This document shows positions 7,979 through 16,992 of a stretch of 64,000 bases of DNA, one piece after another. The notes beneath the pieces were generated by a model. It ran no database searches, had not been told where the DNA came from, and worked only from the letters and a program-made list of their open reading frames with translations. Made by a program: the position numbers and the translations under genes. Numbering within the stretch: position 1 is the first letter of the stretch; every line of letters starts with the position of its first letter. Source of the DNA: Calothrix sp. NIES-4101 (GTDB taxonomy: Bacteria; Cyanobacteriota; Cyanobacteriia; Cyanobacteriales; Nostocaceae); assembly GCA_004296455.1 (NCBI GenBank), contig AP018280.1, forward strand, positions 3,968,001 to 4,032,000, in the 5' to 3' direction.

Positions 7979-8647
7979 TTATTTTTGAGATTTTAATTTC
8001 TCCTGTCGATATTGTTTTAGCTGTTTTTGTAAATCTAGAGGAAATTTTTTGATCGCATAACGCAATCCCTCACTAGAGAAATGCGTAATATTCCCCTCAA
8101 TCCAATTAATAATTACCAAATCCCTGTCGCTCAAACCCAATTCCCGCAAACACCAACCAACCCCCGTTTGAGCAAACCGTTCGCTAGAACGCACTACCAC
8201 ACCGCAAGTATCGAGCAGCATTGGGGTAAAACTAGGAAAATTCTTGTCACCATGTTTGGCAATATTGACGAAACTAACAACGGACGCACGCTTTCTCCAC
8301 AAGTTTTCAGCTTCACACCATTGCATTACTGCTACAGCACAGTCTCTTCCCTGTTGTTTGATAAGAGGATTGAGAACTTTGACGCAAAACCAATCACAGG
8401 TATTCCACTCCTTGATGTAGCCTTCGTCGAATAAAGTCACGAATTTGGGTAAACCCAACTCCCAATTAATTAAATCCTGTTTGAGCAAAAACTCTTGCAG
8501 TAGCAGTATTCCCGCTAATTTATCTTCTCCCCAGGATTCTCTAATTAAAGCGATCGCAATATCGAATTGCTGCTCAGAGGGAAAGCTGGTAAACTCGGTC
8601 GTTTTTGCCCAGGAATGGAGGAGCGATCGCCTTTGAAACGATTTCAG
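7979..8647 (-). pseudogene. 5'-truncated DNA alkylation repair protein (AlkD-like)
   Basis: The minus-strand frame is open from 8647 to the stop at 7979 but contains no ATG or GTG start; a TTG lies at 8488. The visible sequence is the AlkD-type HEAT-repeat glycosylase fold: QRRSLLHSWAKT at the broken end, DWFCVKVLNPL in the middle, WRKRASVVSFVNIAK and TGVGWCLRELG toward the end. These enzymes remove alkylated bases with a tryptophan/aspartate/arginine site. The family normally has about 220-240 residues; the first helical repeats (about 40-50 residues) are missing because the frame ends in a TGA at 8648-8650. Translation from TTG 8488 would give only 169 residues. I read it as a relic cut at the border of the accessory block that begins here, although a functional short form cannot be excluded. 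Confidence 0.65.
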
Positions 8648-8699
8648 TCAGTTTGTAGGGTAGGGAATGTTTGAGGTGTTTTTAGCATAGTTTGATTGT

Positions 8700-8731
8700 G
8701 CGATGGACGAAGCCCAGTCTACGACCATCGC
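8700..8731. repeat. Dispersed palindromic repeat, copy 1
   Basis: The 32-nt sequence starts GCGATGGACGAAGCCCAG and ends CGACCATCGC, folding into a hairpin. The reverse-complement version occurs at 24268-24298, inside a gene. The rest of 8648-8916 shows no gene. Confidence 0.6.
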
Positions 8732-8916
8732 AGACTCGTTCGAGTTGTTGTTTGAGATTTTGCGATCGGTTTTTGGCGTTAATTCCTGTACTTGAATGTA
8801 TCGCGAGATAATGATGTGGGAAATTCCGCATAACACCTTCATTAGGCTTCTCACAACCATGAACTTACGTTATATTTGAAACCGTTGCAATCGACATACT
8901 ACAAATAGCAAACAAT

Positions 8917-9666
8917 ATGGACGAAGAGTTGCAATGGCGAATTACAGCTTTTTTTGATTATTGGAGACAAAGATACGAATTTATTTGTGATTTAGACTTT
9001 AAGAAGAACAATCACGAGGCTAATGTCTTGCTTTGGGCATCCCTTGATGCTCTTTCTAACTTGTGGGCAGAAAATATTGGGAAAAAGCAGTGTGGGAAGA
9101 AGGGAAAACGCCTTATCTTTGATGCTTTTCTTGCCAGTTACGGTGGGGAAATATTCCAAATTGTTTCATTACCTGATATTTGGAGTCGAGTAGACCGAGG
9201 AGACATTTGGACGGATCGGCAGAAGAAAGGGAAGTTACCTGAAGATGTATGCAAATTTCTCAGCACAATTGGAAATCGCAAAACACCTACGTTGATAGAA
9301 GAATATCAGCTTCGTCAAAGTTCCGCCGACTGGAGTTTAGATACAATTATCACTTCTACCTTGAGAGATTGTCCTGCAACAAATTCTACTGAGCTTGGAG
9401 AATGGCTGATTTTATCCCGCTATGGGGCAATTGCATACAAGCAAATGCGGTCTGCATACCTTCATGAGGGGAGGTCAGGGAAGGGGACGCATGGCTTTGA
9501 CTTGTATGAGTCTGCTATACGACCAACTTATCTTAGCGGCATCTATACTACACCTCCTAGAATTGGTTTCAAGGTTGAATTTATGTTGGATATATTGGCG
9601 CGCTGCATTGCCGCATTTGAGGCTGATGCACTAACATTGCAGCAAGACCCCGTTCCAGAAGAGTAA
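8917..9666 (+). CDS. Unrecognised protein with HEPN-like Rx4H motif
   Basis: 249 residues, predominantly helical. I do not recognise the family. Near the C-terminus (about residues 182-188) the sequence KQMRSAYLHEG gives R-x4-H, the hallmark of HEPN ribonuclease and HEPN-like domains, placed in a helix after a region of the right size (helices around residues 25-60 and 150-180). If it is a HEPN protein, an RNase or toxin role would be plausible, but no antitoxin or nucleotidyltransferase partner is next to it. Start ATG at 8917. It begins the accessory block that continues to 18 kb. Confidence 0.5.
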   Translation: MDEELQWRITAFFDYWRQRYEFICDLDFKKNNHEANVLLWASLDALSNLWAENIGKKQCGKKGKRLIFDAFLASYGGEIFQIVSLPDIWSRVDRGDIWTDRQKKGKLPEDVCKFLSTIGNRKTPTLIEEYQLRQSSADWSLDTIITSTLRDCPATNSTELGEWLILSRYGAIAYKQMRSAYLHEGRSGKGTHGFDLYESAIRPTYLSGIYTTPPRIGFKVEFMLDILARCIAAFEADALTLQQDPVPEE

Positions 9667-10012
9667 GTAGGATAAATTTATACCTAAGAAAATGTTTCAA
9701 TCTGTCTGTCGTCAGCGCAAAGCATAACAACCCCAATGCACGCCGACCGCCGAGAGGTTATTGATTTCGAGGTCATCTGCCGCAGGTAATTGGGAACGTT
9801 AAATCTAGCCATCGATCGCCTGTTGCATATTGCATATCGGACAAATCAAACCGATCGCCTATCCAACTCCACAGCAAAATACCCAGACGATAGCGATCGC
9901 ACACCTAAAAGCTAATACCGATTAATTCGAGCGATAACGAAGCTTATCGTAATCATGCGTATCGCAAAACTTATCCCTGTGTGAGTAAAGCTATTTATTG
10001 GAATTAAAATTG
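9667..10012. other. Intergenic region, no gene seen
   Basis: About 345 bases with several HIP1 or near-HIP1 sites (one complete octamer at about 9892-9899) and no open frame with coding character. No promoter or hairpin stands out. Confidence 0.5.
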
Positions 10013-10471
10013 TTACATTTTCAATCCCTTCAAAACTTGAGCCACTTCAACCGACTGCGATTCTAACTTGGCTCGAAGTTGCATCCTCAACACTGCCAAC
10101 TTCTGATATTTTCCATCAACGCGATCCGCAATCCCCAACCGTCGTGCTGCTGTACGTATTCGACCCTGGGGTAATTTTTGTATCAATTCTTCGAGCGACG
10201 CAGTATCAAAAGTCTCTACAATACTTAAAGAGACTTCAGCAATAGCATCTAGATTTTGTCCTATTTTGTTAGTTTCATCAAAATAAGGGAGTGTATTTTT
10301 GATACGTATCTCTGTTTGATTTACTCCTGTTTGCACCAAGGCATTTTGATGATTATCTAATTGCTGCCATAAATCAAATAACCCATTGATAAAATCGAAT
10401 ATCATCAAACTCACCATCGCCATTACAAGAGCAACGATGAGGATGTTTAACAAATCTTGAACATTTACCAT
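10013..10471 (-). CDS. Single-span membrane protein, function unknown
   Basis: About 152 residues from the ATG at 10471, which has GGAG nine bases upstream; a TTG two codons earlier is less likely. Residues about 8-30 (LLNILIVALVMAMVSLMIF) form one membrane helix at the N-terminus, so the remaining 120 residues are probably cytoplasmic. The middle is a charged helical stretch. The C-terminal part (SLEELIQKLPQGRIRTAARR, then LGIADRV) resembles a small DNA- or RNA-binding helix-extended-loop-helix of the Rho-N/SAP kind, though only loosely. A dispersed repeat lies directly upstream. Confidence 0.5.
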   Translation of the reverse strand: MVNVQDLLNILIVALVMAMVSLMIFDFINGLFDLWQQLDNHQNALVQTGVNQTEIRIKNTLPYFDETNKIGQNLDAIAEVSLSIVETFDTASLEELIQKLPQGRIRTAARRLGIADRVDGKYQKLAVLRMQLRAKLESQSVEVAQVLKGLKM

Positions 10472-10548
10472 TTTCAATATCTCCTATTGCCCAGCGTGAA
10501 GCGAATGCTGGTATTTCACATTTTTTCCCCGTAAGGGGATTGTAAATT

Positions 10549-10720
10549 GGGGAGGTAGGCAGTAGGTGTTGGGGCTAAGGATTTGATGCTTATTTCCTGA
10601 AGTTACAAAGTATACCTATTTCTGCTGGCTTGCTTATCGACTCGAAACCACATTTTACTGAAGTGCAACAGTTGCACTTCCGAGAGAATCTACCGAACGG
10701 AAAAAGTTTCCGTTCGATGG
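10549..10720. repeat. Dispersed repeat, copy B, with two hairpins
   Basis: Matches copy A at 2253-2388 in the same orientation. Two hairpins: GAAGTGCAAC-A-GTTGCACTTC (10660-10680), absent from copy A, and CGAACGGAAA-AAG-TTTCCGTTCG (about 10694-10716), which corresponds to the copy A hairpin with changes on both arms. Like copy A, it lies downstream of one minus-strand gene and upstream of another. Confidence 0.65.
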
Positions 10721-10768
10721 AAATGTACTCCATGCCGTAGGCAGCTTGATAATTATTCCTGTGTTGGT

Positions 10769-13297
10769 TCAAATCCGGCGCAAATCTTCCAATCGACAAC
10801 TAATTTCGGTTGCATTGAGATTCAACAAAGTTTTTCTTTCGGGATAATTAACATAGCAAACCTCTGGATTGGTGGGATGCATTCTCGTAATTCTGCCGCA
10901 CCAATGATATGCAGGGCTATCTGGCTTATTACTGGCAACCTTTTCGCCAACTTGAAAGTTTTCAGGATTGGGATTTTCGATAACTGGGGTTGGGGTATAT
11001 GCTGTCCTTTCGGGAAATATAGTTAAATTTGGTGGATGCATAACCTGGGCGGAATTCTCGCTATTTACCGCAGTATGTGTACGATTTCCCTCCCCATTTA
11101 AGATTTGGAATATTTTGTCTCGATTGATTCCATCATCACAATAATTTAGAGGTTTGACTTCCACTTTCGATATTGGATTTATCGCAGTTTGAGAAATATC
11201 CTCATCCTCTTTTAATTCCACACTATTATTTTCCTGCCATCGTCGATAGGCTAGTTTCTCAGCACGAGTTAATCCATTCCAAACTCTTAATTTAGCAGTT
11301 GAACTGAGCCGACCCACAAAGGATTTTACAAACGAAAAACTTTGATGTTGAATAGCATGTCGAATAGTCGCAATAGATTTTTCAATAACTTTTACATCCT
11401 GGGAGTGATATTCGAGTCCTTCGGCGATCGCAATACCAATTAATTCCATTTGAGCTAGCAAAACTTCTGGTTTGAGTGCAAACCGAGATTCATATTTAAA
11501 CCGACATTGCCGATAAGCAAAATCTAAATAATCGGCATCGGGAGGAGAATTTAATTCGAGAATTGTCCACCACGATTTATAACTAATTAAAGAAGAAATT
11601 CTCTCTGCAACTCGAAAATCTAATTCTTGAGGACTCAAACCGTCCTGAGCAAATAGTTTTTGAAAATGTTCTGTAGCGTCTTGTATTGCTGATTTGAATT
11701 CCCTTTTGATTAATCCTTGGATTTGTTCTCTGGCTGCTTTAGAACCAGGATTAGGAGTAATTTCTAACAAATATCGCCAATAATGTTGGACGTTAATTTC
11801 CCAGTTGATTGAATTATTCTCAAAAATTAACCCGTCATACCAATCAACCGGAGGATTGTAATTAAACTGCTCGTAAAACAAACCATCAAGATTATCAATC
11901 GATTTACACTTGTTGTAAGCATTGACCGCACGAACTTTCAGAAACCGAAACTGCTTCTGCTGTTCGGGGGATAAAATTTCCTCAAATTTACGTTTTGTAG
12001 CTTTGACTTTATTTTTATCCGAACCAAAAACATGCCCACAATGAGGACAAATTTTCTCGTAAGCAGCAACCCAAGATTTACACTCATCACATTCTTTCGT
12101 AGGAATTGGCTCTGGGGGTGTACCTTTGATTTTATTCCCCGGACATAAATCGATCGCAAACGTATCCGTCGGTAATCCCAAACGCTTGATATTGCCGCAG
12201 AAATCCAAAAACCAACAATCTTCTTTCCCCACAAATGGTCGTAATCCCCGACCGTTCATCTGTACCCACAACGCTTTGGATTTGACCGGACGACAAACTA
12301 ACACTGCGGATACGCTTGGCTCATCAAACCCTTCGCACAATACCCCAACACTGGAAATTAGTTGGATTTTGCCTTGGTTGTAATCTTGGAAAATGCGATC
12401 ACGCTCCTCTTCAGGTGTCTCTCCGACAATACATTCAGCCCTGACACCCGCGCTACAAAACTGTTCCGCTAAATTCCGAGCCTGTTCGACACTGGCACAA
12501 AAAGCAATTAATTTGCGCTCTAGTTGGGAATCCCGTTGCAGATATCTCTGGATAATTTCCTGGTTCAATGCAGGTGTACAAACCGATCGCATACTATCTT
12601 CTGTGAATTCTCCATCCACAACCCGCAATTTCGACTCATCGATTAACCCGGTGTAACCAAATTGACGCGCCCTACATAAATGACCCATCTCAATTAATTC
12701 CTTGGGATTGGGTGCGCGAATCACAGCTTGGAAAAACTGACAGTAACCTTGGTCTGTTTTGCTACGCCAAGGAGACGCAGATAATCCGAGAAATTTGGTC
12801 TTGCTGAGAGCAACTATGCCACCGGAATAACGCAGCATGATTTTTTGCCAAATTTTGTAATAGGAACCCGTGTGTGCTTCATCCAATATCACCAAATCTA
12901 TATCAGGTGGTAGCTCCCGATTTTGCAGGGTTTGCAGCATGGCAATTTGCACTCTTTTGGCATAGTCGGGTTGGAAAAAATCCCGCCAAATCACACTTGG
13001 TTCGATGCCGAAATAGGTGCTTAATTTTTCTCTGGTTTGATGAACTAATTTACCGCGATGAACCAAAAATAAAACCCGTTTCCCTTGATTTTCCCAGTCG
13101 GCGATTATTTTGGCTGCGATGATTGTTTTTCCCGCTCCCGTTGGTGCGTATAGCAAGACCGATACATTCCCAGAATCAAACCTGTTGTAAATCTGGGAAA
13201 TCACCCCAGATTGATAGTCTCTGAGGGTTAAATCCTTACTGTTACTGGCTTCTGGTTGTCCTCGGGTCAGCAATTTTCTTACCTGGAAATTTGGCAT
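10769..13297 (-). CDS. Superfamily 2 DNA/RNA helicase (DEAD/DEAH, type III Res-like) with zinc ribbon
   Basis: About 842 residues from the ATG at 13297 (a TTG lies two codons earlier). N-terminal helicase core: LRDYQSGVISQI (Q-motif-like), Walker A APTGAGKT (about residue 52-59), DEAH box VILDEAHTG, SASPWRS (motif III); C-terminal core: LIAFCASVEQARNLA, STEGF-like VLCEGFDEP and QMNGRGLRP (motif VI). It is followed by a CDEC...CPHCGH zinc ribbon at about 415-435 and a long helical C-terminal region. The last 60 residues look like a small beta barrel (KVASNKPDSPAYHWCGRI). It fits plasmid or phage replication helicases that act with the RecA-fold ATPase encoded next upstream; the two and the following gene form one minus-strand transcription unit that starts near the TATAGGCA motifs. 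Confidence 0.88.
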   Translation of the reverse strand: MPNFQVRKLLTRGQPEASNSKDLTLRDYQSGVISQIYNRFDSGNVSVLLYAPTGAGKTIIAAKIIADWENQGKRVLFLVHRGKLVHQTREKLSTYFGIEPSVIWRDFFQPDYAKRVQIAMLQTLQNRELPPDIDLVILDEAHTGSYYKIWQKIMLRYSGGIVALSKTKFLGLSASPWRSKTDQGYCQFFQAVIRAPNPKELIEMGHLCRARQFGYTGLIDESKLRVVDGEFTEDSMRSVCTPALNQEIIQRYLQRDSQLERKLIAFCASVEQARNLAEQFCSAGVRAECIVGETPEEERDRIFQDYNQGKIQLISSVGVLCEGFDEPSVSAVLVCRPVKSKALWVQMNGRGLRPFVGKEDCWFLDFCGNIKRLGLPTDTFAIDLCPGNKIKGTPPEPIPTKECDECKSWVAAYEKICPHCGHVFGSDKNKVKATKRKFEEILSPEQQKQFRFLKVRAVNAYNKCKSIDNLDGLFYEQFNYNPPVDWYDGLIFENNSINWEINVQHYWRYLLEITPNPGSKAAREQIQGLIKREFKSAIQDATEHFQKLFAQDGLSPQELDFRVAERISSLISYKSWWTILELNSPPDADYLDFAYRQCRFKYESRFALKPEVLLAQMELIGIAIAEGLEYHSQDVKVIEKSIATIRHAIQHQSFSFVKSFVGRLSSTAKLRVWNGLTRAEKLAYRRWQENNSVELKEDEDISQTAINPISKVEVKPLNYCDDGINRDKIFQILNGEGNRTHTAVNSENSAQVMHPPNLTIFPERTAYTPTPVIENPNPENFQVGEKVASNKPDSPAYHWCGRITRMHPTNPEVCYVNYPERKTLLNLNATEISCRLEDLRRI

Positions 13298-13490
13298 TTT
13301 CAAGTTTTAACAAATACCTGAATGTTCGATGAGTCCGAATGAGTAAAACAACTGAACTACTTTTCGTGTATTGTATCTTTCCATATTCAACTTGAGAATT
13401 ATTTATAACTATTGACGTATTTTTGAAATTTATAATATTAGTAGGTAAGGAGAAACACAAATTAAAAATCTATATTTCCCCTTGTAACGC

Positions 13491-14522
13491 TCATGCTATT
13501 TCAACTATTTCTGGTGTGGCGACATTTTCCATCCAAGATTGAATTGCTTCGATTTCCGGGATACCGCTATAAATAGCCTCAACTACGTTTCTTTGATAGG
13601 AATTAGTTGCATATCTGGGATGTTCAAATTTATCTTCTGCCCAAGATAAACACATTGTTTTAATTAATTCATCAATTTCTTTAGTCTCTAATTGATTGGG
13701 GCGCTCAACATTTTTGGACTGCAACCACTCCACAACTAATTCAACTGGATAATTGAGTAAAATTCTTACTTGCTTGACTCGTAAATCTTGATTTGGTTCA
13801 ATGTTTGGGTTTTGCTGTGCTGAATAATTATGATTGGAATAATGTTCTAAAATGCCTGGAGAATTGCTAGAAGTCTTTAACCAAGTTTTTAGTTCCTCAG
13901 CAAATTCCTTCCCAGGATTCAAGTAAGTTTTGTCGGTAATTGCTGGACAACGACTTTTACTAATAGTTAAAATATGCGTATAATCTAACTCTCCCGCGAC
14001 ATCAAACTCGAATTCAATTCCACTTGCTTGTATAGGCGATGTACCGATTTTCTTAGGAGAATAAGAGGCTTTTCCATTCTTTTGATTCTCTTCGATTAAC
14101 CATTCAGTTCTACTTCGCATTGTGGCGATGATATGACATTTGGAACCAATCATGGCATCCATTAATTTGCGTTCTAAAGGTCGAACTTTTGCCCAACCAT
14201 CAAATCGACCTCCTGCTAATTCGAGTTCGCTAAACCATGCATGGGATAGGGAATCTATGACAATTATTTCGTAACCCATTGTTTCGGCTGATTGAAGTGC
14301 TTCGATGTATTTTGCAGGATGATAATTGGTCAATTCGCAAGTATCGAAATTGAACAAGTCTGCGTATTTGCTAGCACTTCCTCTTTCCGTATCAATCAAC
14401 GCAATGCGCGAACCTAAATTTGACGCAATACTTAACGCGGAATATGTTTTACCTGAACCTGATGCACCACTCAAAGCTAGTCTCAGCTTGAGGTTTTCTT
14501 TCGTCGCTTTTTTGAATTGCAT
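13491..14522 (-). CDS. Phage/plasmid-type RecA-fold ATP-binding protein (Sak4-like)
   Basis: 343 residues from the ATG at 14522, preceded by AGGGGAAAATATC; the frame extends eight codons further. Walker A GASGSGKTYSAL (about residues 20-31), acidic IALIDTERGSASKYAD, Walker B EIIVIDSLSHAW, and sensor segment SKCHIIATMRSRTEW, typical of the short RecA-like ATPases in phages and plasmids used for single-strand annealing or recombination-dependent replication. The C-terminal third is an extra helical region. It belongs to the minus-strand unit with the helicase (13297) and the 223-residue gene (15301). Confidence 0.8.
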   Translation of the reverse strand: MQFKKATKENLKLRLALSGASGSGKTYSALSIASNLGSRIALIDTERGSASKYADLFNFDTCELTNYHPAKYIEALQSAETMGYEIIVIDSLSHAWFSELELAGGRFDGWAKVRPLERKLMDAMIGSKCHIIATMRSRTEWLIEENQKNGKASYSPKKIGTSPIQASGIEFEFDVAGELDYTHILTISKSRCPAITDKTYLNPGKEFAEELKTWLKTSSNSPGILEHYSNHNYSAQQNPNIEPNQDLRVKQVRILLNYPVELVVEWLQSKNVERPNQLETKEIDELIKTMCLSWAEDKFEHPRYATNSYQRNVVEAIYSGIPEIEAIQSWMENVATPEIVEIA

Positions 14523-14629
14523 GATATTTTCCCCTGAATTTTGCAACTGTGGTGGGTTGAATTCCCCACCACAAATACATTTCTCCTCGGCAAGAATGGG
14601 AGTGGTTCTAAAAACTCCCCTTTTGGTTT

Positions 14630-15301
14630 CTATGCGGCTACTTCTTCAATTTCTGGTAATAGCTCGTATCCTTTGACAAAAGCCCATTGCGAAGTCGTTA
14701 AAGTTTCAAAGGGCTGGTCTAACAATTGCTCTAAACTTGCATCGTCAATACTTAAGGGAATTTCTGTAGCCCATAATGACCAGACTGCATCAAAGGCAGA
14801 ATCACAGGGGACTTTTCTTGATGGACAAGATGCTCTAGTTACCCACCAATTTCCATTGCTACAACCAACTTCTCCAAGCTTTGTATCGTTGTAGTAAATA
14901 CCATCATTCAAAATATAGAACTCAAATTTCTCGCATTCGGTAGTGATTTGGGACATGATTTCATTGCCCGTTGTGGTTGGTTCGGGTTCTTGCTGTTGTT
15001 CGGGAAAAGTTCCCTGCTTGTAATGCCAACGAATGTAGCTGTGGCACTTAGCCCAAGTGTTGGAACGATAAATTTCCTGTCCGTTTACCATTACAACCCA
15101 ACGTTGGGTCACAAAATCATCGACATCGTGGGTAATGGTGGCGATGAGCTTGTTTTCTGCGTATATTTCGTGGTTGTAAAACGAGATTTCTACTGTTTTG
15201 AGGTTGTCACTTGCAAAAGCATTTTCAATTCCAATCTTTAAAGGGGAAATAGCCTTAGTTAATTGTTGGGGAATTTGCCCTATTTCAACGTTTTGCATCA
15301 T
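14630..15301 (-). CDS. Hypothetical protein with two similar beta-rich halves
   Basis: 223 residues. Two segments share a plan: an N-terminal one (about residues 45-100, ending WAKCHSYIRWHYKQGT) and a second (about 130-180, ending FDAVWSLWATE), each a short beta-meander followed by a tryptophan-rich helix, suggesting an internal duplication. The C-terminus (PFETLTTSQWAFVKGYEL) is a separate helix. I do not recognise the family. It is the first gene of the unit running to the helicase; its start region carries the TATAGGCA motifs upstream, so it is probably regulated together with them. Confidence 0.55.
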   Translation of the reverse strand: MMQNVEIGQIPQQLTKAISPLKIGIENAFASDNLKTVEISFYNHEIYAENKLIATITHDVDDFVTQRWVVMVNGQEIYRSNTWAKCHSYIRWHYKQGTFPEQQQEPEPTTTGNEIMSQITTECEKFEFYILNDGIYYNDTKLGEVGCSNGNWWVTRASCPSRKVPCDSAFDAVWSLWATEIPLSIDDASLEQLLDQPFETLTTSQWAFVKGYELLPEIEEVAA

Positions 15302-15400
15302 AATTTTTAGATGTCCTTACTCTTAGATGGGTGAGGTCTAAAAGAGGGCGATCGACAGTTTTCCAGACCAAGCGATCGCTCTCACTTTTGATTCCCTTAG

Positions 15401-15517
15401 TATAGGCAAAAAGATTTCCCAGGTCAAGTAATTGTATATCTTCCCGTATAGGCACGAAAAACCAAGTATTTTATGTTATAGGCAAAATCTAGGCTGAAGA
15501 GTAGAATTAGGCATAGA
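15401..15517. promoter_or_regulatory. Cluster of TATAGGCA motifs (operator or iteron field, left part)
   Basis: TATAGGCA at 15401-15408, 15447-15454 and 15477-15484, with degenerate forms CTAGGCT (about 15489) and TTAGGCA (about 15507). They occupy the region between the divergent 223-residue gene and the RHH gene. Related motifs continue on the other side of the RHH gene. Confidence 0.6.
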
Positions 15518-15552
15518 CGAGAAGCGATCGCAAAGGAACGAGAAACGAAAAT

Positions 15553-15801
15553 ATGCCAAGAAATCTAGCAGAAGGGGAAACCCAGATGAACTTTCGTATC
15601 CCGGAGGATAAGAAAATAGCTTTCCTGAAAAAGGCTAAAGCAAACGGAACCTCTGCCAGTAAGCTCCTACTCGAATTTATTGATAGCTATCTGGGGGTAT
15701 CACCAAAGAATGATGAGATTGATAGCATCAAGAGAAAAGTTGCCGAACTAGAGGAGTTCAAGGAACGTGCCGAAAAAATCCTGGGGGAATTAGCAGCCTG
15801 A
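15553..15801 (+). CDS. Ribbon-helix-helix DNA-binding protein
   Basis: 82 residues. The centre is a ribbon-helix-helix: strand QMNFRIPEDKK, helix A IAFLKKAKANG, turn, helix B SASKLLLEFIDSYLG. The last 35 residues form a charged, leucine-spaced helix (IKRKVAELEEFKERAEKILG), probably a coiled coil for oligomerisation. Proteins of this size act as plasmid copy-number or partition regulators and as antitoxins. No toxin gene is adjacent. It is flanked on both sides by TATAGGCA motifs, which are the natural candidates for its binding sites. A terminator-like hairpin follows. Confidence 0.8.
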   Translation: MPRNLAEGETQMNFRIPEDKKIAFLKKAKANGTSASKLLLEFIDSYLGVSPKNDEIDSIKRKVAELEEFKERAEKILGELAA

Positions 15802-15870
15802 GAAGCGCTTCGGAGCAACTCAGGCTATCTCGCGAGCGTATTCGCCATTTTTTAGAATCCGAAGAGAAAA

Positions 15871-15894
15871 CCCCTGAATCCTAGTATTCGGGGG
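15871..15894 (+). terminator. Hairpin after the RHH gene
   Basis: CCCCTGAAT / ATTCGGGG stem (one T-G pair) with a short loop, then CTTTGC. It lies 70 bases after the RHH stop. A further stem GCCTGAG / CTCAGGC is at about 15795-15824. The short T-run makes it a weak intrinsic terminator. Confidence 0.5.
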
Positions 15895-15924
15895 CTTTGC
15901 ATTTATAGAGACTATCATCGTTGC

Positions 15925-16044
15925 TAGGCATGATTCGTATCTATATACTATGACAAAGTAGCCTATAAAAATTATAGATATATTCTTGATTTTATGATGT
16001 TCTTTGTATAGGCTAAAGTTGTGCCTATATTCAAAAGCTAGGCA
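15925..16044. promoter_or_regulatory. Cluster of TATAGGCA motifs (right part)
   Basis: CTAGGCA (about 15924-15930), inverted TAGCCTATA (15959-15967), TATAGGCT (16007-16014), inverted TGCCTATA (16022-16029) and CTAGGCA (about 16038-16044). With the left cluster this gives some ten motif occurrences in about 650 bases, in both orientations, just ahead of the two putative replication genes. Confidence 0.6.
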
Positions 16045-16215
16045 AGATTTGGATAAACAGAACCAAGTTTTCCCTGGCTTTTAATTTTTGTTTATATTTT
16101 CCCTCGCAAGCAATAAAGAGTTTTCTCCCTAATGCTTGCCTTTACCAAAAATTTTGGTGGCAATCGAAAAGCGAATGCCCCTACTTTGTCCTGCGTCAAA
16201 AGTTTCGGAGGAAAT

Positions 16216-16989
16216 ATGGACGCGATTGACTGTCAAATTCAAGACAAGTTTGGATTTTATACCCGTACAACTGATGGAGTTAGCGGAATGACGGTGACAG
16301 CATTGGCTGATTTTTGTGGTGTTGAGCAGCCTGCGATTAGCCAAATGCTCAACAAGATACGCGATTTCGACCCCATAACGAAGGATTTACCAAAATGCCT
16401 GGAAAGCTTTGCTGGTAAAGAATGGAGGCTCATAACGAATGACGAACAAAATAGCTTGTTCGTAATTGACGAACTTTGCCACGCCATTCTCGAATATTAC
16501 GCGATCGATGCGAGAAAGTACAAAGGCAAGCAAATTGCAGTCAAAAATTATCGCACCATAGCCAAAGCTGGGTTAAGGGTATTTATTTGGTCACAAACTG
16601 GTTATTCTCCCCACTCCCTCAGCCAAGAACAATTTACACTACTGAATTCGATACCTGCGATGCAGAAAACTATCGCCCAACTCCAAGCGCAAGTACAAAA
16701 TTTACTGCCACCACCAGCAAATTTCATCCCACCCGGATGGGATGCGGATGTGTGGGAGAAATTACCACCTCAAGATAAACGTCACTTTTGCTATCTTCAC
16801 CGTCGTCGTAAATTCCGACCAGATAACCATAATGAGGATGATTCGGAGAATTTATCAGTACTGAAAGAACAGGTCAAACAGCGACAGAAAGACGAACTCA
16901 GAACAGTTATAGGACAAGTATCACCTGAAGAGAAAGAGCGGTTAGAAGCTGCCAAAAAACAAGCCTTGAAGTTATTTCGGGAGGCGTGA
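16216..16989 (+). CDS. HTH-containing putative replication/regulatory protein
   Basis: 257 residues from the ATG at 16216, which has GGAGG five bases upstream; an in-frame ATG at 16132 would add 28 residues containing a duplicated F-G-G-N phrase and is less likely. Residues about 20-45 (MTVTALADFCGVEQPAISQM) form a helix-turn-helix. A basic linker, a coiled region (MQKTIAQLQAQVQNL), a proline hinge (LPPPANFIPPGWD) and a charged C-terminal helix follow. I do not recognise a named family; the layout (HTH, then helices) is common for cyanobacterial plasmid and phage genes. The next gene starts three bases after its stop, so the two are an operon. Confidence 0.6.
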   Translation: MDAIDCQIQDKFGFYTRTTDGVSGMTVTALADFCGVEQPAISQMLNKIRDFDPITKDLPKCLESFAGKEWRLITNDEQNSLFVIDELCHAILEYYAIDARKYKGKQIAVKNYRTIAKAGLRVFIWSQTGYSPHSLSQEQFTLLNSIPAMQKTIAQLQAQVQNLLPPPANFIPPGWDADVWEKLPPQDKRHFCYLHRRRKFRPDNHNEDDSENLSVLKEQVKQRQKDELRTVIGQVSPEEKERLEAAKKQALKLFREA

Positions 16990-16992
16990 ACA

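Noticed and set aside
8648-8860. 70-codon minus-strand ORF in the gap before the HEPN-like gene
   Set aside because: Runs through the dispersed palindromic repeat and shows no protein features.
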